This document shows, in pieces, positions 26,101 to 35,115 of a stretch of DNA of 64,000 nucleotides; position 1 is the first letter of the stretch; every line of letters starts with the position of its first letter. Position numbers and translations under genes: made by a program. Source of the stretch: an uncultured Prevotellaceae bacterium (GTDB lineage Bacteria; Bacteroidota; Bacteroidia; Bacteroidales; Bacteroidaceae); contig ONNV01000001.1 in NCBI GenBank assembly GCA_900319225.1, positions 32,663 through 96,662 of the forward strand, given 5' to 3'. The notes under the pieces were generated by a model. It saw only the letters and a program-made list of their open reading frames with translations, ran no database searches and was not told where the DNA came from.

Positions 26101-26951
26101 TTCCTGCGCTCGCGCATGATCTCACAGCGGGGCTTGAACGGGGAGTCCGGTTCACGAGCCATGTACCAGTACTCCATGTGGTCCGTGATTGTGGGGAACA
26201 GACGTGTGAGTACAAGCAACAGCTTGCTGGTGAATGTAAGCGTGGCGCGGCGTGAGCGGCGGCGTATGTGGTTGAGCATGATCATGCCCACCTTCTCGGA
26301 TGTCATCATCTTTCCCTCCTCACGCGGGGTCTCTCCCTGCATGCTGCCATCGGCCATAAGGGCGGTCTTGCGTATGTTTGATGCCGTGAATCCGGGTGCG
26401 TATATCATTACGTGAAGTCCGTCATAAAGATGCTCGGAACGCAGAGTGTCCAGGAATCCGTTAATGGCAAACTTTGAAGCCGAGTAACCTGTGCGGCCCG
26501 GAAGTCCCTTGTATCCTGCGGTGGATATGACTCCTACAACTGAACCCTTGGATTCAAGCAGATAGGGCAGGGCGTATTTGGTGCAGTAAACGGTACCCCA
26601 GAAATTTACATCCATCAGGCGGCGTATCACATCCAGGTCAAGATCCTTGAACATGGCACGCATTGATATACCTGCGTTGTTTATGAGTATGTCGATACGG
26701 CCAAACCTGGCTATTGTCTGTTCAATGAGATTGCGGCAGTCAGACTCTACGGATACATCGGTCTTTACGCTCAGGACCTCTGTCTGCCGGGAGAGTTCAC
26801 GGCTTAATTCGTTGAGCTTATCCTCTGATCTTGCGGCAAGAACTACTTTGGCTTTGTATTTGGCAAGCAAGGTGGCTGTTGCAAGTCCTATTCCGGAGCT
26901 GGCTCCTGTAACTATCGCAACTTTGTCCTTAAAATAAATTCTGTTGTTCAT
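26088..26951 (-). CDS. SDR-family NAD(P)-dependent oxidoreductase
   Basis: The 287-residue product is a classical short-chain dehydrogenase: cofactor motif TGASSGIG (15-22), NNAG (91-94), catalytic Ser in STAG and Y156xxxK160 (YSASK). The C-terminus is longer than the classical form and carries an Arg-rich stretch (RRRSRRATL) and aromatic residues, as in the DHRS7B-like group that associates with membranes. Substrate unknown. A near-consensus -7 element TACCTTTA lies at 26973-26980 on its strand. Confidence 0.9.
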   Translation of the reverse strand: MNNRIYFKDKVAIVTGASSGIGLATATLLAKYKAKVVLAARSEDKLNELSRELSRQTEVLSVKTDVSVESDCRNLIEQTIARFGRIDILINNAGISMRAMFKDLDLDVIRRLMDVNFWGTVYCTKYALPYLLESKGSVVGVISTAGYKGLPGRTGYSASKFAINGFLDTLRSEHLYDGLHVMIYAPGFTASNIRKTALMADGSMQGETPREEGKMMTSEKVGMIMLNHIRRRSRRATLTFTSKLLLVLTRLFPTITDHMEYWYMAREPDSPFKPRCEIMRERRNHQA

Positions 26952-27032
26952 CTGAGCTAGGTTAATATGCCGTAAAGGTAATGAATTTTTGTCATTTGAT
27001 ACCGCAGCAAACGTTTTCGTGGCCTAAATGGA

Positions 27033-27061
27033 TAATTTTGTGGTGATTTTGTGTAATTTCG
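27033..27061 (+). promoter_or_regulatory. Candidate -7 elements of purU
   Basis: TAATTTTG (27033-27040) is a perfect match and TAATTTCG (27054-27061) a near match; either would give a leader shorter than 40 bases. Confidence 0.45.
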
Positions 27062-27082
27062 CGACTTGAAAAACAAACAGAA

Positions 27083-27934
27083 ATGACTGTAACACTATTA
27101 TTGCACTGCCCCGACAGACCGGGAATCATTGCTGACATAACCAATTTCATTACAGAGAACCGCGGAAACGTTGTATACCTGGCGCAGTTTGTGGATCACG
27201 TTGAGAACGTGTTCAATATGCGTATAGAGTGGAATATTGACAATTTCCTTATCCCCAAAGATAAGATTGCCGATTACTTTGGTACGCTCTATGCCAAGAA
27301 ATATGACATGAATTTCAAACTCTATTACAGTGACTGCAAGCCCCGCATGGCCATATTCGTCAGCAAGATGTCTCACTGTCTGTTTGACCTGCTTGCCCGT
27401 TACAGCGCCGGTGAGTGGAACGTGGACATCCCACTGATTGTGAGCAACCATCCCGATATGAAACATGTGGCCGATATGTTCGGCATTCCGTACTATGTAT
27501 ATCCTATCACTAAGGAGAACAAGTTGGAGCAGGAGACTGCAATGATGGATCTGCTTAAGGAGAACAATATCGATTTTGTGGTATTGGCCCGTTACATGCA
27601 GATAATCGGTGACCGTATGATAGCTGCTTATCCCAACAGGATAATCAATATCCACCACTCATTCCTGCCGGCATTCGTAGGTGCCAAACCCTATCAGGCT
27701 GCGTTTGACCGCGGCGTAAAGATCATCGGCGCCACCAGCCACTATGTAACAGCTGAGCTGGATGCCGGTCCAATCATCTGCCAGGATGTGGTCCGCATAT
27801 CACACAAGGACATGCCGTCCGACCTTGTCAACAAGGGTAAGGACCTGGAAAAGATCGTGCTCTCACACGCCGTCCAGAAGCACATTGAGCACAAAATCCT
27901 TGTCTACAAGAACAAAACAGTCGTATTCAGTTAA
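27083..27934 (+). CDS. purU: Formyltetrahydrofolate deformylase
   Basis: The 283-residue product has an N-terminal ACT domain (LLLHCPDRPGIIADIT, about 3-80) and a C-terminal formyl transfer/hydrolase domain with catalytic N189, H191 and D227 (RIINIHHSFLPAF and TAELDAGPII). It hydrolyses 10-formyl-THF to formate and THF, keeping the one-carbon pool in balance and supplying formate to PurT. Length is normal. It stands alone and is followed by a long inverted repeat and a terminator. Confidence 0.96.
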   Translation: MTVTLLLHCPDRPGIIADITNFITENRGNVVYLAQFVDHVENVFNMRIEWNIDNFLIPKDKIADYFGTLYAKKYDMNFKLYYSDCKPRMAIFVSKMSHCLFDLLARYSAGEWNVDIPLIVSNHPDMKHVADMFGIPYYVYPITKENKLEQETAMMDLLKENNIDFVVLARYMQIIGDRMIAAYPNRIINIHHSFLPAFVGAKPYQAAFDRGVKIIGATSHYVTAELDAGPIICQDVVRISHKDMPSDLVNKGKDLEKIVLSHAVQKHIEHKILVYKNKTVVFS

Positions 27935-27952
27935 TCCAAAAGGGTATCAAAG

Positions 27953-28053
27953 GGGCACAAAGGGGACGGTTCTATCTGTGCCCTTTTGTTTTTTTTGAGG
28001 TACCAAGATCTTTTGACATAAAGGGCACAGATAGAACCGTCCCCTTTGTGCCC
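27953..28053. repeat. Perfect 34-base inverted repeat pair (REP-like)
   Basis: The arms 27953-27986 and 28020-28053 are exact inverted copies, 33 bases apart. Each arm is itself a small hairpin (GGGCACA/TGTGCCC) around the core AAAGGGGACGGTTCT. The same 15-base core recurs at 55406-55420 within a different stem, GGTGACAAA/TTTGTCACC. This is the pattern of REP-type palindromic elements arranged head to head. No RAYT-type transposase gene is in the window. Confidence 0.85.
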
Positions 28054-28086
28054 TGATTGAGCTTTTTTGCTTAATCAGGGATTTTT
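28051..28086 (+). terminator. Rho-independent terminator after purU
   Basis: CCCTGATT (28051-28058) and AATCAGGG (28073-28080) enclose a T-rich loop and are followed by ATTTTTG. It overlaps the end of the inverted repeat. The remaining gene-free bases up to 28289 hold a -7 element TACATTTG (28158-28165), which would give the next operon a leader of about 115 bases; no riboswitch was recognised in it. Confidence 0.65.
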
Positions 28087-28289
28087 GTTTTGTTGGGGCT
28101 CTGCGGGTGATTAACCTATTTTAACAATTATAATGGTGATTATAACCGATTTGCATTTACATTTGTAATCAGACCTTAAAAAGTGTTTATTAAAAGGACT
28201 CCAGCGTTGCTTTATGATTGTCTTATTCTATGAGACGGTTTTAAGATGACGCTCCCGACATTGGCTTTGCTAACTTAGTTATATTGTTT

Positions 28290-30014
28290 ATGAAAAGGAA
28301 ATGTTTTCGTTTTTTGACAGTGATGCCAGCCTTAGTTTGCTGTGTCGCTCTTTCAGCTCAGAGTTCCGTTAATGATGACTATAACCGTAATTCATTGACG
28401 ATAATTCCACTCACTCATGGTGATCGTTATGATCAGATATCCGTATCCTATCTGGAATCTGTGAATCCGGGTGGGGATAAGTTTGATGCTACAAGTATAG
28501 GCATTTCATCATTGCGTATTTCTGAATCCCGTTTTGAGATTGACGATGAGGATCTGTCAACTCCCACTAAACAGGCTTCAAACCATGCAACGTACATAAG
28601 CAAAAAGGTCGCGGACCTTCTTTATGACGCTCATGTTAGCAGAAGTCTGATGGGCGCGTGGTTTAACAGAGGCCAGAACGGACTGATGGACTTGCATCTC
28701 ATCAACAAGAGGGCGGAGTATAATGCCACAGACCAGACTTTCAATGTAGCCAACAGTCAGGCTCTTGGAAAGTATCTGCTCCAAAGCGGTGGAGTGGAAC
28801 TGATCAAGCACAGCTATATTCTTGTTGTAGACCACTCTGTTCCGGTAATAGAACGTAAATACAATGACAGAGGTAATGTATCCGGCATAAAGGTTTGCAC
28901 TTACGCTATCGGTAATCTGTATAAGCTGGATATTGAGGACTCTGATTTCCAGAAGGTTTATGATTGCTGGATATATCCTGATGACAGTCCTGAAGTAAAG
29001 GAGTCCAAGATAAAAGCATGGGACAGGCTGGATTTTACTCTTTGGAACATAAAGAACGTGGGGACTCTTTGCTTGGAATCACAAGAGGCAAGTATGGGTA
29101 ATGCTCCCGATGAAAACGCACTTGTTGAGAATTCTATTACAAAATGTGCTCGTGAGTTGATTGATGAACTTGAGAAGTCTGTATCAGACTGGCAGGTTAA
29201 ATCAGGTATCTACAAGACAAATCCGGTGAGCGCCAAGATCGGAAAGAAGGAGGGTCTGAGCAATATGGACCGTTATGAGGTTCTGGAGTTCATATCTGAC
29301 GGATATGGCCATAATTATTCCCGTCGTAGAGGCTGGATCCGTGCAACAAAGGTTGTTGATAACCGTAAGAGTGCATCCGGAAACAGCGGATTGTCAGAAT
29401 TCTATCAGATTGCAGGTGGTAATATAGAACCCGGCATGCAGATACATCAGAAAAAATCTATCGGACTGGATGCTAAGGCTCTCTACTATGCAGGCAAGGG
29501 ATTCGGTTACGGATTGGAAGTTGATTTTGCGTTCGGCATGAAAACCAATATGGGTCAGGTTCATCATATAAAATTCGGCGGTTTATTCTCGCAATATCAG
29601 AAAGGCTTTACGGCCAATGATGAGTATGAATTGACTGATGTTCTTAAACTTGTTGATATACGTTTTGGATACGGATACGGAATTCGTCCTATACGATATC
29701 TGGAACTTATACCGTCTCTGACCCTGTTGGCAGACTCATATGTTGAGAATAAGGATGATGATACTGGTGACGAGCAACAGGAGAGTGAACTTGTGGAGAA
29801 TCTCAAGTTCCTGGATAAGACGGGATGGGGTATATCAGCCGGACTTGATGCCAATATCAACGTATTCTACCCGGTAAAACTTACCGTTGGCGTCTATTAT
29901 GACCAGCTCCTGTTTGGAGGTAAGACATGGGATGATGTGATGGATGTACTTGACAAGGTGGGTACAAAACGTTCCGGACTGACATTCCGTGCAGGTCTGA
30001 TATACGAATTCTAA
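28290..30014 (+). CDS. Predicted outer-membrane beta-barrel protein, first gene of the SPFH operon
   Basis: The 574-residue product has a signal peptide (cut near ALSAQ), an alpha/beta region (about 30-370) and a C-terminal part (about 390-574) of alternating aromatic strands (GFGYGLEVDFAFGMKT, RFGYGYGIRPIRYLELIPSL) that ends in a terminal Phe, as outer-membrane barrels do. The family is not recognised. The ATG at 28290 is chosen over the TTG at 28284. It heads a run of eight genes with gaps of 1-54 bases, which places it in the same system as the secreted proteins and SPFH protein downstream. It may anchor or export part of that system. Confidence 0.65.
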   Translation: MKRKCFRFLTVMPALVCCVALSAQSSVNDDYNRNSLTIIPLTHGDRYDQISVSYLESVNPGGDKFDATSIGISSLRISESRFEIDDEDLSTPTKQASNHATYISKKVADLLYDAHVSRSLMGAWFNRGQNGLMDLHLINKRAEYNATDQTFNVANSQALGKYLLQSGGVELIKHSYILVVDHSVPVIERKYNDRGNVSGIKVCTYAIGNLYKLDIEDSDFQKVYDCWIYPDDSPEVKESKIKAWDRLDFTLWNIKNVGTLCLESQEASMGNAPDENALVENSITKCARELIDELEKSVSDWQVKSGIYKTNPVSAKIGKKEGLSNMDRYEVLEFISDGYGHNYSRRRGWIRATKVVDNRKSASGNSGLSEFYQIAGGNIEPGMQIHQKKSIGLDAKALYYAGKGFGYGLEVDFAFGMKTNMGQVHHIKFGGLFSQYQKGFTANDEYELTDVLKLVDIRFGYGYGIRPIRYLELIPSLTLLADSYVENKDDDTGDEQQESELVENLKFLDKTGWGISAGLDANINVFYPVKLTVGVYYDQLLFGGKTWDDVMDVLDKVGTKRSGLTFRAGLIYEF

Positions 30015-30025
30015 AACCCTGAGTT

Positions 30026-30571
30026 ATGAGAAAGATAATCATGGCAGCTCTTGTCATGACCGGTTTGCTGGTCATGATGCCGGAGAGTGCTTACTCTCAG
30101 AGGAGTAAAAACAAAAAGAAATCCCGTGTGGAGAATGTGAAGAATCAGTTTGACGGCTCATACAATTATGAGGTGGAGACTGTGGGGGTAGGTACAGAAG
30201 GAACCAAATCCCTTAAGGTGTGGGCTTATGGAAAGAATGTGGATGAGGCCATAGCACTGGCCAAGAAATGTGCCGTAGCCGCATGCATCTACCGTGGATT
30301 GCCTGCCGCAGAGAACGTATTGGCTACACCTGCGTTATGCCCCAATCCGGATCCCAAATGGGATGACTATTTTGGAGAGTTCTTTGATGACGGAGGTGAA
30401 TACCTGAACTATGTCAATCTTACGTCGGATGGCGTTCCATCTGGACAGGACCGTCTTAAGCTCAAGAAAGGCGGGTACAAGTGCGGAATTTATGTTCAGG
30501 TCCTGTTTGACCGTCTGCGTAAGGACCTTGAGAAAAAAGGCGTAATTGCAAGTATGAATTCATATTTCTGA
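30026..30571 (+). CDS. Secreted protein of unknown function
   Basis: The 181-residue product has a signal peptide ending SAYSQ, then a Lys/Arg-rich patch (RSKNKKKSR) and one small alpha/beta domain. The stretch SLKVWAYGKNVDEAIALAKK followed by CAVAACIYRG suggests a helix packing on a sheet with two Cys. No motif of known function is seen. It lies 11 bases after the barrel gene and 4 bases before the next. Confidence 0.65.
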   Translation: MRKIIMAALVMTGLLVMMPESAYSQRSKNKKKSRVENVKNQFDGSYNYEVETVGVGTEGTKSLKVWAYGKNVDEAIALAKKCAVAACIYRGLPAAENVLATPALCPNPDPKWDDYFGEFFDDGGEYLNYVNLTSDGVPSGQDRLKLKKGGYKCGIYVQVLFDRLRKDLEKKGVIASMNSYF

Positions 30572-30575
30572 TGGT

Positions 30576-31544
30576 ATGAGAAAGTTATTTGCTGTTTCAT
30601 TCTTTCTGCTGCTGACATTGTCTGTCCATGCGCAGATGAAAAGGCCTGTCATAATGGTGGTTCCGGCCGACCAGTGGTGTATAACCAACGGGTATGCTAC
30701 ATCATTTGACGATATGGGCCGTACAAGGTATGTTCCTGATTATGAGGCTGCTCTCCAGGAGAATGCCGAGATCAGGTCTCTGATAGGAAGTCTTGGTAAT
30801 ATGATGTCATCATATGACTTCCCCCTTAAGAATCTTGAGGCTGAGTTGAAGAGACTCAATAATGATGAGGCCGAACTCTCTTTGATAGTAGGAAAGGCAA
30901 CAGGTGCCGAAGTCGTAGAGAGCCCGGTTGACAGACTGCGCCGTTCTGCAAAGTGTGATATCATCATTGACGTGGCATACACCTCTTTCCGTAACGGTCC
31001 GTACTCTAAGGTGGTGTTCAATATCACCGCTATTGATGCATACAGCTCAATGGAAGTGGCTGCATGTCCGCCGGTTGAGACTGAGATGGTTGCGGCTTCG
31101 ATGGAGAAACTTCTTGACAGAGCCGTACAGGATGTCAAGGAGACATTCTGCAGTAAGATCCAGAGCTATTTTGAGGACACGTACAATAACGGACGCAATG
31201 CACGCATCCTGCTTAAGAGGTTTGACAGCTGTCCCTATGATTTTGAGGATGATGTCGTTTACAACGGTAAGGATGCTGAACTTGGAGAGGTTATCCAGCA
31301 GTGGTTCTATGATAACTGTGTAGGAGGACAGTTCAGTTTGGGTAATGCTACCGCGAATACTATGGACTTTTCTCCTGCCAGGATTCCGGTAAGAGGCAAG
31401 GACCTTTCAGACAATGAGGTTGCCATTGATGCTGCCGCATTTGTCCGTCCTCTATCCAGATTGTTATCCAGGACCTATAACATGGATGTGAAAGTGTATC
31501 CCAAAGGTTTGGGAGAAGTATGGCTGATACTTGGTGAGAAATAA
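30576..31544 (+). CDS. Secreted protein, DUF6175-like
   Basis: The 322-residue product has a signal peptide (cut near VHAQ) followed by RPVIMVVPADQWCITNGY and, about 60 residues on, FPLKNLEAELKRLNNDEAE. These blocks recall the Bacteroides family named DUF6175, as remembered and not searched. The middle (KCDIIIDVAYTS ... AIDAYSSMEVAACPP) looks like the domain of LpoB/CsgG-type envelope proteins, where a strand precedes a phrase on the property of a cell parameter; this is inference only. It is predicted to be periplasmic and to work with its operon partners. Confidence 0.6.
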   Translation: MRKLFAVSFFLLLTLSVHAQMKRPVIMVVPADQWCITNGYATSFDDMGRTRYVPDYEAALQENAEIRSLIGSLGNMMSSYDFPLKNLEAELKRLNNDEAELSLIVGKATGAEVVESPVDRLRRSAKCDIIIDVAYTSFRNGPYSKVVFNITAIDAYSSMEVAACPPVETEMVAASMEKLLDRAVQDVKETFCSKIQSYFEDTYNNGRNARILLKRFDSCPYDFEDDVVYNGKDAELGEVIQQWFYDNCVGGQFSLGNATANTMDFSPARIPVRGKDLSDNEVAIDAAAFVRPLSRLLSRTYNMDVKVYPKGLGEVWLILGEK

Positions 31545-31545
31545 T

Positions 31546-32373
31546 ATGAAAAAGATACTGACTGTTATTATGATTATGCTGTTGTCGGCCATATCGGTAT
31601 CGGCACAGAGTTATCTTCCGGGTAAGGTGGCGTTTACGCCCGTATTCGGAAACTATACCGGGTTCTCGGACGAGGTCTGCTCAATCATGGAGCAGCGTCT
31701 TACCCAGATCGTGGTTTCAAACGGATTGGGAAGCTACTCGAACCAATATGTAATTACAGCACGAATATTCACTGAGGATAAGCAGGCTACATCTACAACT
31801 CCGGCTCAGTATGTTGTCAACCTGACAATTCAGTTTACGGCTTTGGATGTTGAGAACAATATATTGGTGGGTGAGATTTCTGTTCCCGTTAAGGGCGTAG
31901 ACAGGACTGAGAACAGGGCGTATATCAATGCTATAAGACAGTTGAGCCCTTCAAACCAGTCAATACGGACTTTTATCAGGAAGTCTACGGACAACATACT
32001 TCAAGCCTATAACCGCAGCGCACGGAATCTTATTACCCAAGCTGATAACATGGCAGCCAAGGGTGACTATGAGGGAGCACTGGCTACATTGGCCAGCATA
32101 CCTACCGAGATAGATGACTATGCCAAGGTCCAGGCCTGCTCGGAGAAGATTTATGCTGAGTCTGTCAGTAAGAAACAGAGTGAGGCTGCTGCCGTAGCTC
32201 AACAGAAGGCCGAATCAGAAGAGAAGGCTGCCGAAGAGGCTCAGCGTGAGAAAGACCGTCAGATGCAGCAGGCCATGGCCGAAGCCCTGGAGAAGAGCAA
32301 TCGCGAATCAAAGCGGAATGCAACTATCGAGAAAGTCAAAGGTTGGTTCCTTGGCAATATTAAGTTTACCTGA
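31546..32373 (+). CDS. Secreted protein with coiled-coil C-terminus
   Basis: The 275-residue product has a signal peptide (SAISVSAQ), a mixed alpha/beta domain (about 24-150, LPGKVAFTPVFGNYTGFSDE onward) that recalls LpoB/CsgG/TolB-N folds, a short TPR-like helical region (AAKGDYEGALATLASIP) and an Ala/Glu/Gln-rich coiled coil (about 205-255) ending WFLGNIKF. The ATG at 31546, one base after the previous stop, is used instead of the upstream TTG. It is probably a periplasmic partner of the DUF6175-like protein. Function unknown. Confidence 0.65.
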   Translation: MKKILTVIMIMLLSAISVSAQSYLPGKVAFTPVFGNYTGFSDEVCSIMEQRLTQIVVSNGLGSYSNQYVITARIFTEDKQATSTTPAQYVVNLTIQFTALDVENNILVGEISVPVKGVDRTENRAYINAIRQLSPSNQSIRTFIRKSTDNILQAYNRSARNLITQADNMAAKGDYEGALATLASIPTEIDDYAKVQACSEKIYAESVSKKQSEAAAVAQQKAESEEKAAEEAQREKDRQMQQAMAEALEKSNRESKRNATIEKVKGWFLGNIKFT

Positions 32374-32392
32374 CCATTAAAACAGTAACGAT

Positions 32393-33310
32393 ATGAAATG
32401 TCCTAAGTGTGGAGAGGAGCTTCCTCTTTTATCTCAAGTCTGCCCATGTTGCAAAACCGTCATTGAGAGAGCCGATGTTCCCAGCGCGGTTGACTTGACT
32501 AATGCTATTGATTTTGAGGTGAGACAAGCCAAAAAGAGTGTCTTGAAAGCCAAAAAGATTAAGCCGGCATATAGTAAGGCCTTGTATCTGATTATCCTTG
32601 CTGTAGCGGCTGGCATGGTTGGCGTAAAGACATCTTCAGGGCTGGTGTGGATAATAACGCTGGTTCTGGCAGTGCTGGCCTTGTTCTCTTTCATTAAGCG
32701 AAAGAAATCAAATTCATTTGAGTTTACGAAACTGAACTTTGATTCGGGCGTAAGTCTGGTTGAACGGTTTTATAAGGGTAACAGTGAAATGAACCGTTTT
32801 GTTCAGGAGGCTTCCCGACAGATGACAGAGATCAGTAATGAGATAGAGATTGCCAAGACTAAGAACGGGCGTCAAACCCTTCTTGTGGCGCTGGCCGAAA
32901 TCATAGTAATGTCCGTGCTCGTGGCTCTGGTACCTGAAGGTAATCCTGTGAATGACAAAACGGATATACCTGAGGATTATGATGCCAAGGTGGAGTATTA
33001 TATCAACTCATCAGATCCGACATCGGCCATAGACGTCTACGTAAAGTCTGAATACAACAATGAATTCATCGGAGCGGATAAGCGTAAGGCTTTGTGTGAA
33101 CTGTTGTGTAACGGAGGTTATGCCGATGAAGCCGAGTCATATTTCAAAGACAGGTGCGCAGGTTATTCCGGCGACCTGGATTGTGCTACAGTTATAGTCA
33201 AGTACTATATCAGGAAGGGAGAGAAGGACAAGGCATCTGAATTTGCCGTCTCATGCGAGGGGCTGATGCGCTATAAGTCAGATGAAGAAAAGATTAAGAA
33301 ACTATTATAA
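32393..33310 (+). CDS. Zinc-ribbon membrane protein
   Basis: The 305-residue product starts with a zinc ribbon (C3, C6, C17, C20), then a charged stretch, two membrane helices (about 60-102), an amphipathic region, one more hydrophobic segment (about 165-183) and a soluble TPR-like tail (about 195-305). It lacks a signal peptide, so the ribbon faces the cytoplasm. Zinc-ribbon membrane proteins next to YdjI-like SPFH proteins are known from Bacillus (YdjG with YdjI). The same pairing here suggests a membrane-stress or membrane-organising role. Gaps to neighbours are 19 and 10 bases. Confidence 0.7.
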   Translation: MKCPKCGEELPLLSQVCPCCKTVIERADVPSAVDLTNAIDFEVRQAKKSVLKAKKIKPAYSKALYLIILAVAAGMVGVKTSSGLVWIITLVLAVLALFSFIKRKKSNSFEFTKLNFDSGVSLVERFYKGNSEMNRFVQEASRQMTEISNEIEIAKTKNGRQTLLVALAEIIVMSVLVALVPEGNPVNDKTDIPEDYDAKVEYYINSSDPTSAIDVYVKSEYNNEFIGADKRKALCELLCNGGYADEAESYFKDRCAGYSGDLDCATVIVKYYIRKGEKDKASEFAVSCEGLMRYKSDEEKIKKLL

Positions 33311-33320
33311 TTAGAACAGT

Positions 33321-34706
33321 ATGGGACTTTTTGGAAGAAATAATATCCTGGATGTCATAAACTGTGACGACAAGGATGATTATCTGATTTGGAAATGGAG
33401 CCCGGACGGGAATCCCAATAATGTCAGGGCAAACTCCATAAGATACGGCTCCTCACTCCGAGTCAGGGATGGTCAGCAGGCTGTGTTTGTCTATAAGCAG
33501 TCTGACGGTACGATGCAGGAGTTTATAACCGGTCCGTATGACCGTACGATTGATACTCAGAACTTTCCTGTTTTGGCTCCAATCCTGGGGCTTGCTTACG
33601 GTGGAGGCTCTCCGTTCCAGGCTGAGATATATTTCATCAATGCAGACCAGTCAATAACCAGGACCTTCTATGTGGACCATATAGAAGTGGTGGATGTCAT
33701 TACCGGTAATCCTACTGCATTTGAGGCAAAATGCTCTTTCGTATTCAAGATTCAGGATATACCTGCTTTTGTAAAGAATCACAAACTTAGGACTCTTAAA
33801 CTGGAGGATCTTGAGGAGAAGGTTCTTGAGGCTATGATAAGTGAGGTCAAGAATACGATAGGCGGTGTCCTTTTTGACAACCAGATTCCGGCTGCGGCCG
33901 TATCGGCCCGCCGAGACCTGATTATCAATGAGGTGAAACGCAGGCTTGTTGAGCCGTTTGAGGAGCAGTTCGCCATCCATCTGGTACGTTTCGATATTCC
34001 GGACATTAAGCGTGTACGCAATGGAGAGGATGATCTGGATGCAGTTCTCCGCGAGGAAAGGATGAAGAATATCAGGGCTGAACACTCAACCTACAGAGGC
34101 AATATACAGCGTAATCAGGATATTGCGGCCGAGAACTTGCAGGAGAGCCTGAAAGTTCAGCGTGAAGTTGCACGTGAAGGCGGAATCCTTGGCGCCCGTC
34201 AGGCTAATCTTGGCGCATACCAGGTTGGCGTACAGGGTGAGGTAGGAAAAGCTGCTGCCGAGGGATTGGGACAACTGGGATCCAATCCGGGTTCCGGCAT
34301 AAGCGGAGGCTCCGGTGGCGGTATGAATCCGGCTGCTATGATGTCTTCAATGATGCTTGGAACATCGGTAGGAGCAGGAATGTCAAATATGATGGGTGGA
34401 ATGATGAATAATCTGGGCACTCCGCAGGCTCCACAGGCTCCGCAAGGACAGGTGCCGCCACCACCACCTGCATCAGAAACGGCTCAATGGCATCTGGCTG
34501 TAAACGGTCAGTCCAGTGGCCCGTATAGTGTTGCGCAACTGCGTACATTTGTTGCTCAGAAGACCATTACTCCTGAATCCATGGTTTGGAAGGCCGGTAT
34601 GGCAGGCTGGGCGCAGATAAGCACCATCCCTGAACTGGCATCCCTGTTCGGCGCACCTACGCCGCCTCCGATGCCGGATACACCTCCTGTGCCACCGGCA
34701 CTATAA
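33321..34706 (+). CDS. YdjI-like SPFH domain protein with C-terminal GYF_2 domain
   Basis: The 461-residue product starts with the domain of the 'virion core protein'/YdjI family: DDYLIWKWSPDG, GSSLRVRDGQQAVFVYK and FITGPYDRTIDTQNFPVL. It continues as an SPFH/band-7 domain (about 95-230) and a helical region (about 235-300). A Gly/Met-rich linker (about 310-375) and a Pro-rich stretch lead into a GYF_2 (DUF4339-type) domain (about 390-445, WHLAVNGQSSGPYS, VWKAGMAGW). YdjI in Bacillus organises membrane patches and recruits PspA; no PspA is encoded here. The GYF_2 fold is shared with the next gene. Confidence 0.88.
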   Translation: MGLFGRNNILDVINCDDKDDYLIWKWSPDGNPNNVRANSIRYGSSLRVRDGQQAVFVYKQSDGTMQEFITGPYDRTIDTQNFPVLAPILGLAYGGGSPFQAEIYFINADQSITRTFYVDHIEVVDVITGNPTAFEAKCSFVFKIQDIPAFVKNHKLRTLKLEDLEEKVLEAMISEVKNTIGGVLFDNQIPAAAVSARRDLIINEVKRRLVEPFEEQFAIHLVRFDIPDIKRVRNGEDDLDAVLREERMKNIRAEHSTYRGNIQRNQDIAAENLQESLKVQREVAREGGILGARQANLGAYQVGVQGEVGKAAAEGLGQLGSNPGSGISGGSGGGMNPAAMMSSMMLGTSVGAGMSNMMGGMMNNLGTPQAPQAPQGQVPPPPPASETAQWHLAVNGQSSGPYSVAQLRTFVAQKTITPESMVWKAGMAGWAQISTIPELASLFGAPTPPPMPDTPPVPPAL

Positions 34707-34760
34707 TTAAAACCCGATTAAGAACCAGGCAGCTCATGGCTGCCATAAAATTGATAAAAT

Positions 34761-35111
34761 ATGGATTCCAAAGATATGATGGACAATATGATGGGCATGG
34801 CAATGGGATTGTCAATGGCCAGCGTCTTTACTCGTGTGATGGAACGTACCATGGAGAATACCATGACTACCACCACAACCCGTGGAGCGTACGAGAATCT
34901 TATGGCCCAGGGACAGCGTTATATATATGCCGTCGTTGATGGACGGTCATGCGGACCGTTCTCGTTACAGGAACTTACTTCTATGATAAGAGATGGCCGT
35001 GTTACCGCCGAGACCTATCTGTGGAAAGCGGGAATGCCGGATTGGATGAAGGCCAAGGATGTTACGGATATTGCTCCGATAGTTAATGAACCCCCAGTAT
35101 TCAACAAGTAG
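34761..35111 (+). CDS. Small GYF_2-domain protein
   Basis: The 116-residue product has a Met-rich amphipathic N-terminus (DMMDNMMGMAMGLSMASVF), a Thr run, and a GYF_2 domain (about 52-105: YIYAVVDGRSCGPFSL, LWKAGMPDW). The N-terminus resembles the Met/Gly-rich linker of the SPFH protein, so it looks like a stand-alone copy of that protein's tail. Cytoplasmic or membrane-attached. Probably binds the same partner as the SPFH protein's GYF_2 domain. Confidence 0.8.
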   Translation: MDSKDMMDNMMGMAMGLSMASVFTRVMERTMENTMTTTTTRGAYENLMAQGQRYIYAVVDGRSCGPFSLQELTSMIRDGRVTAETYLWKAGMPDWMKAKDVTDIAPIVNEPPVFNK

Positions 35112-35115
35112 CCTT

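Noticed and set aside
27953-28053. Insertion sequence remnant
   Set aside because: No transposase fragment between or near the arms; called a REP-like repeat instead.
30026-32373. Curli-type (CsgG) secretion locus
   Set aside because: Only a loose fold resemblance; no CsgG motifs, no curlin repeats.
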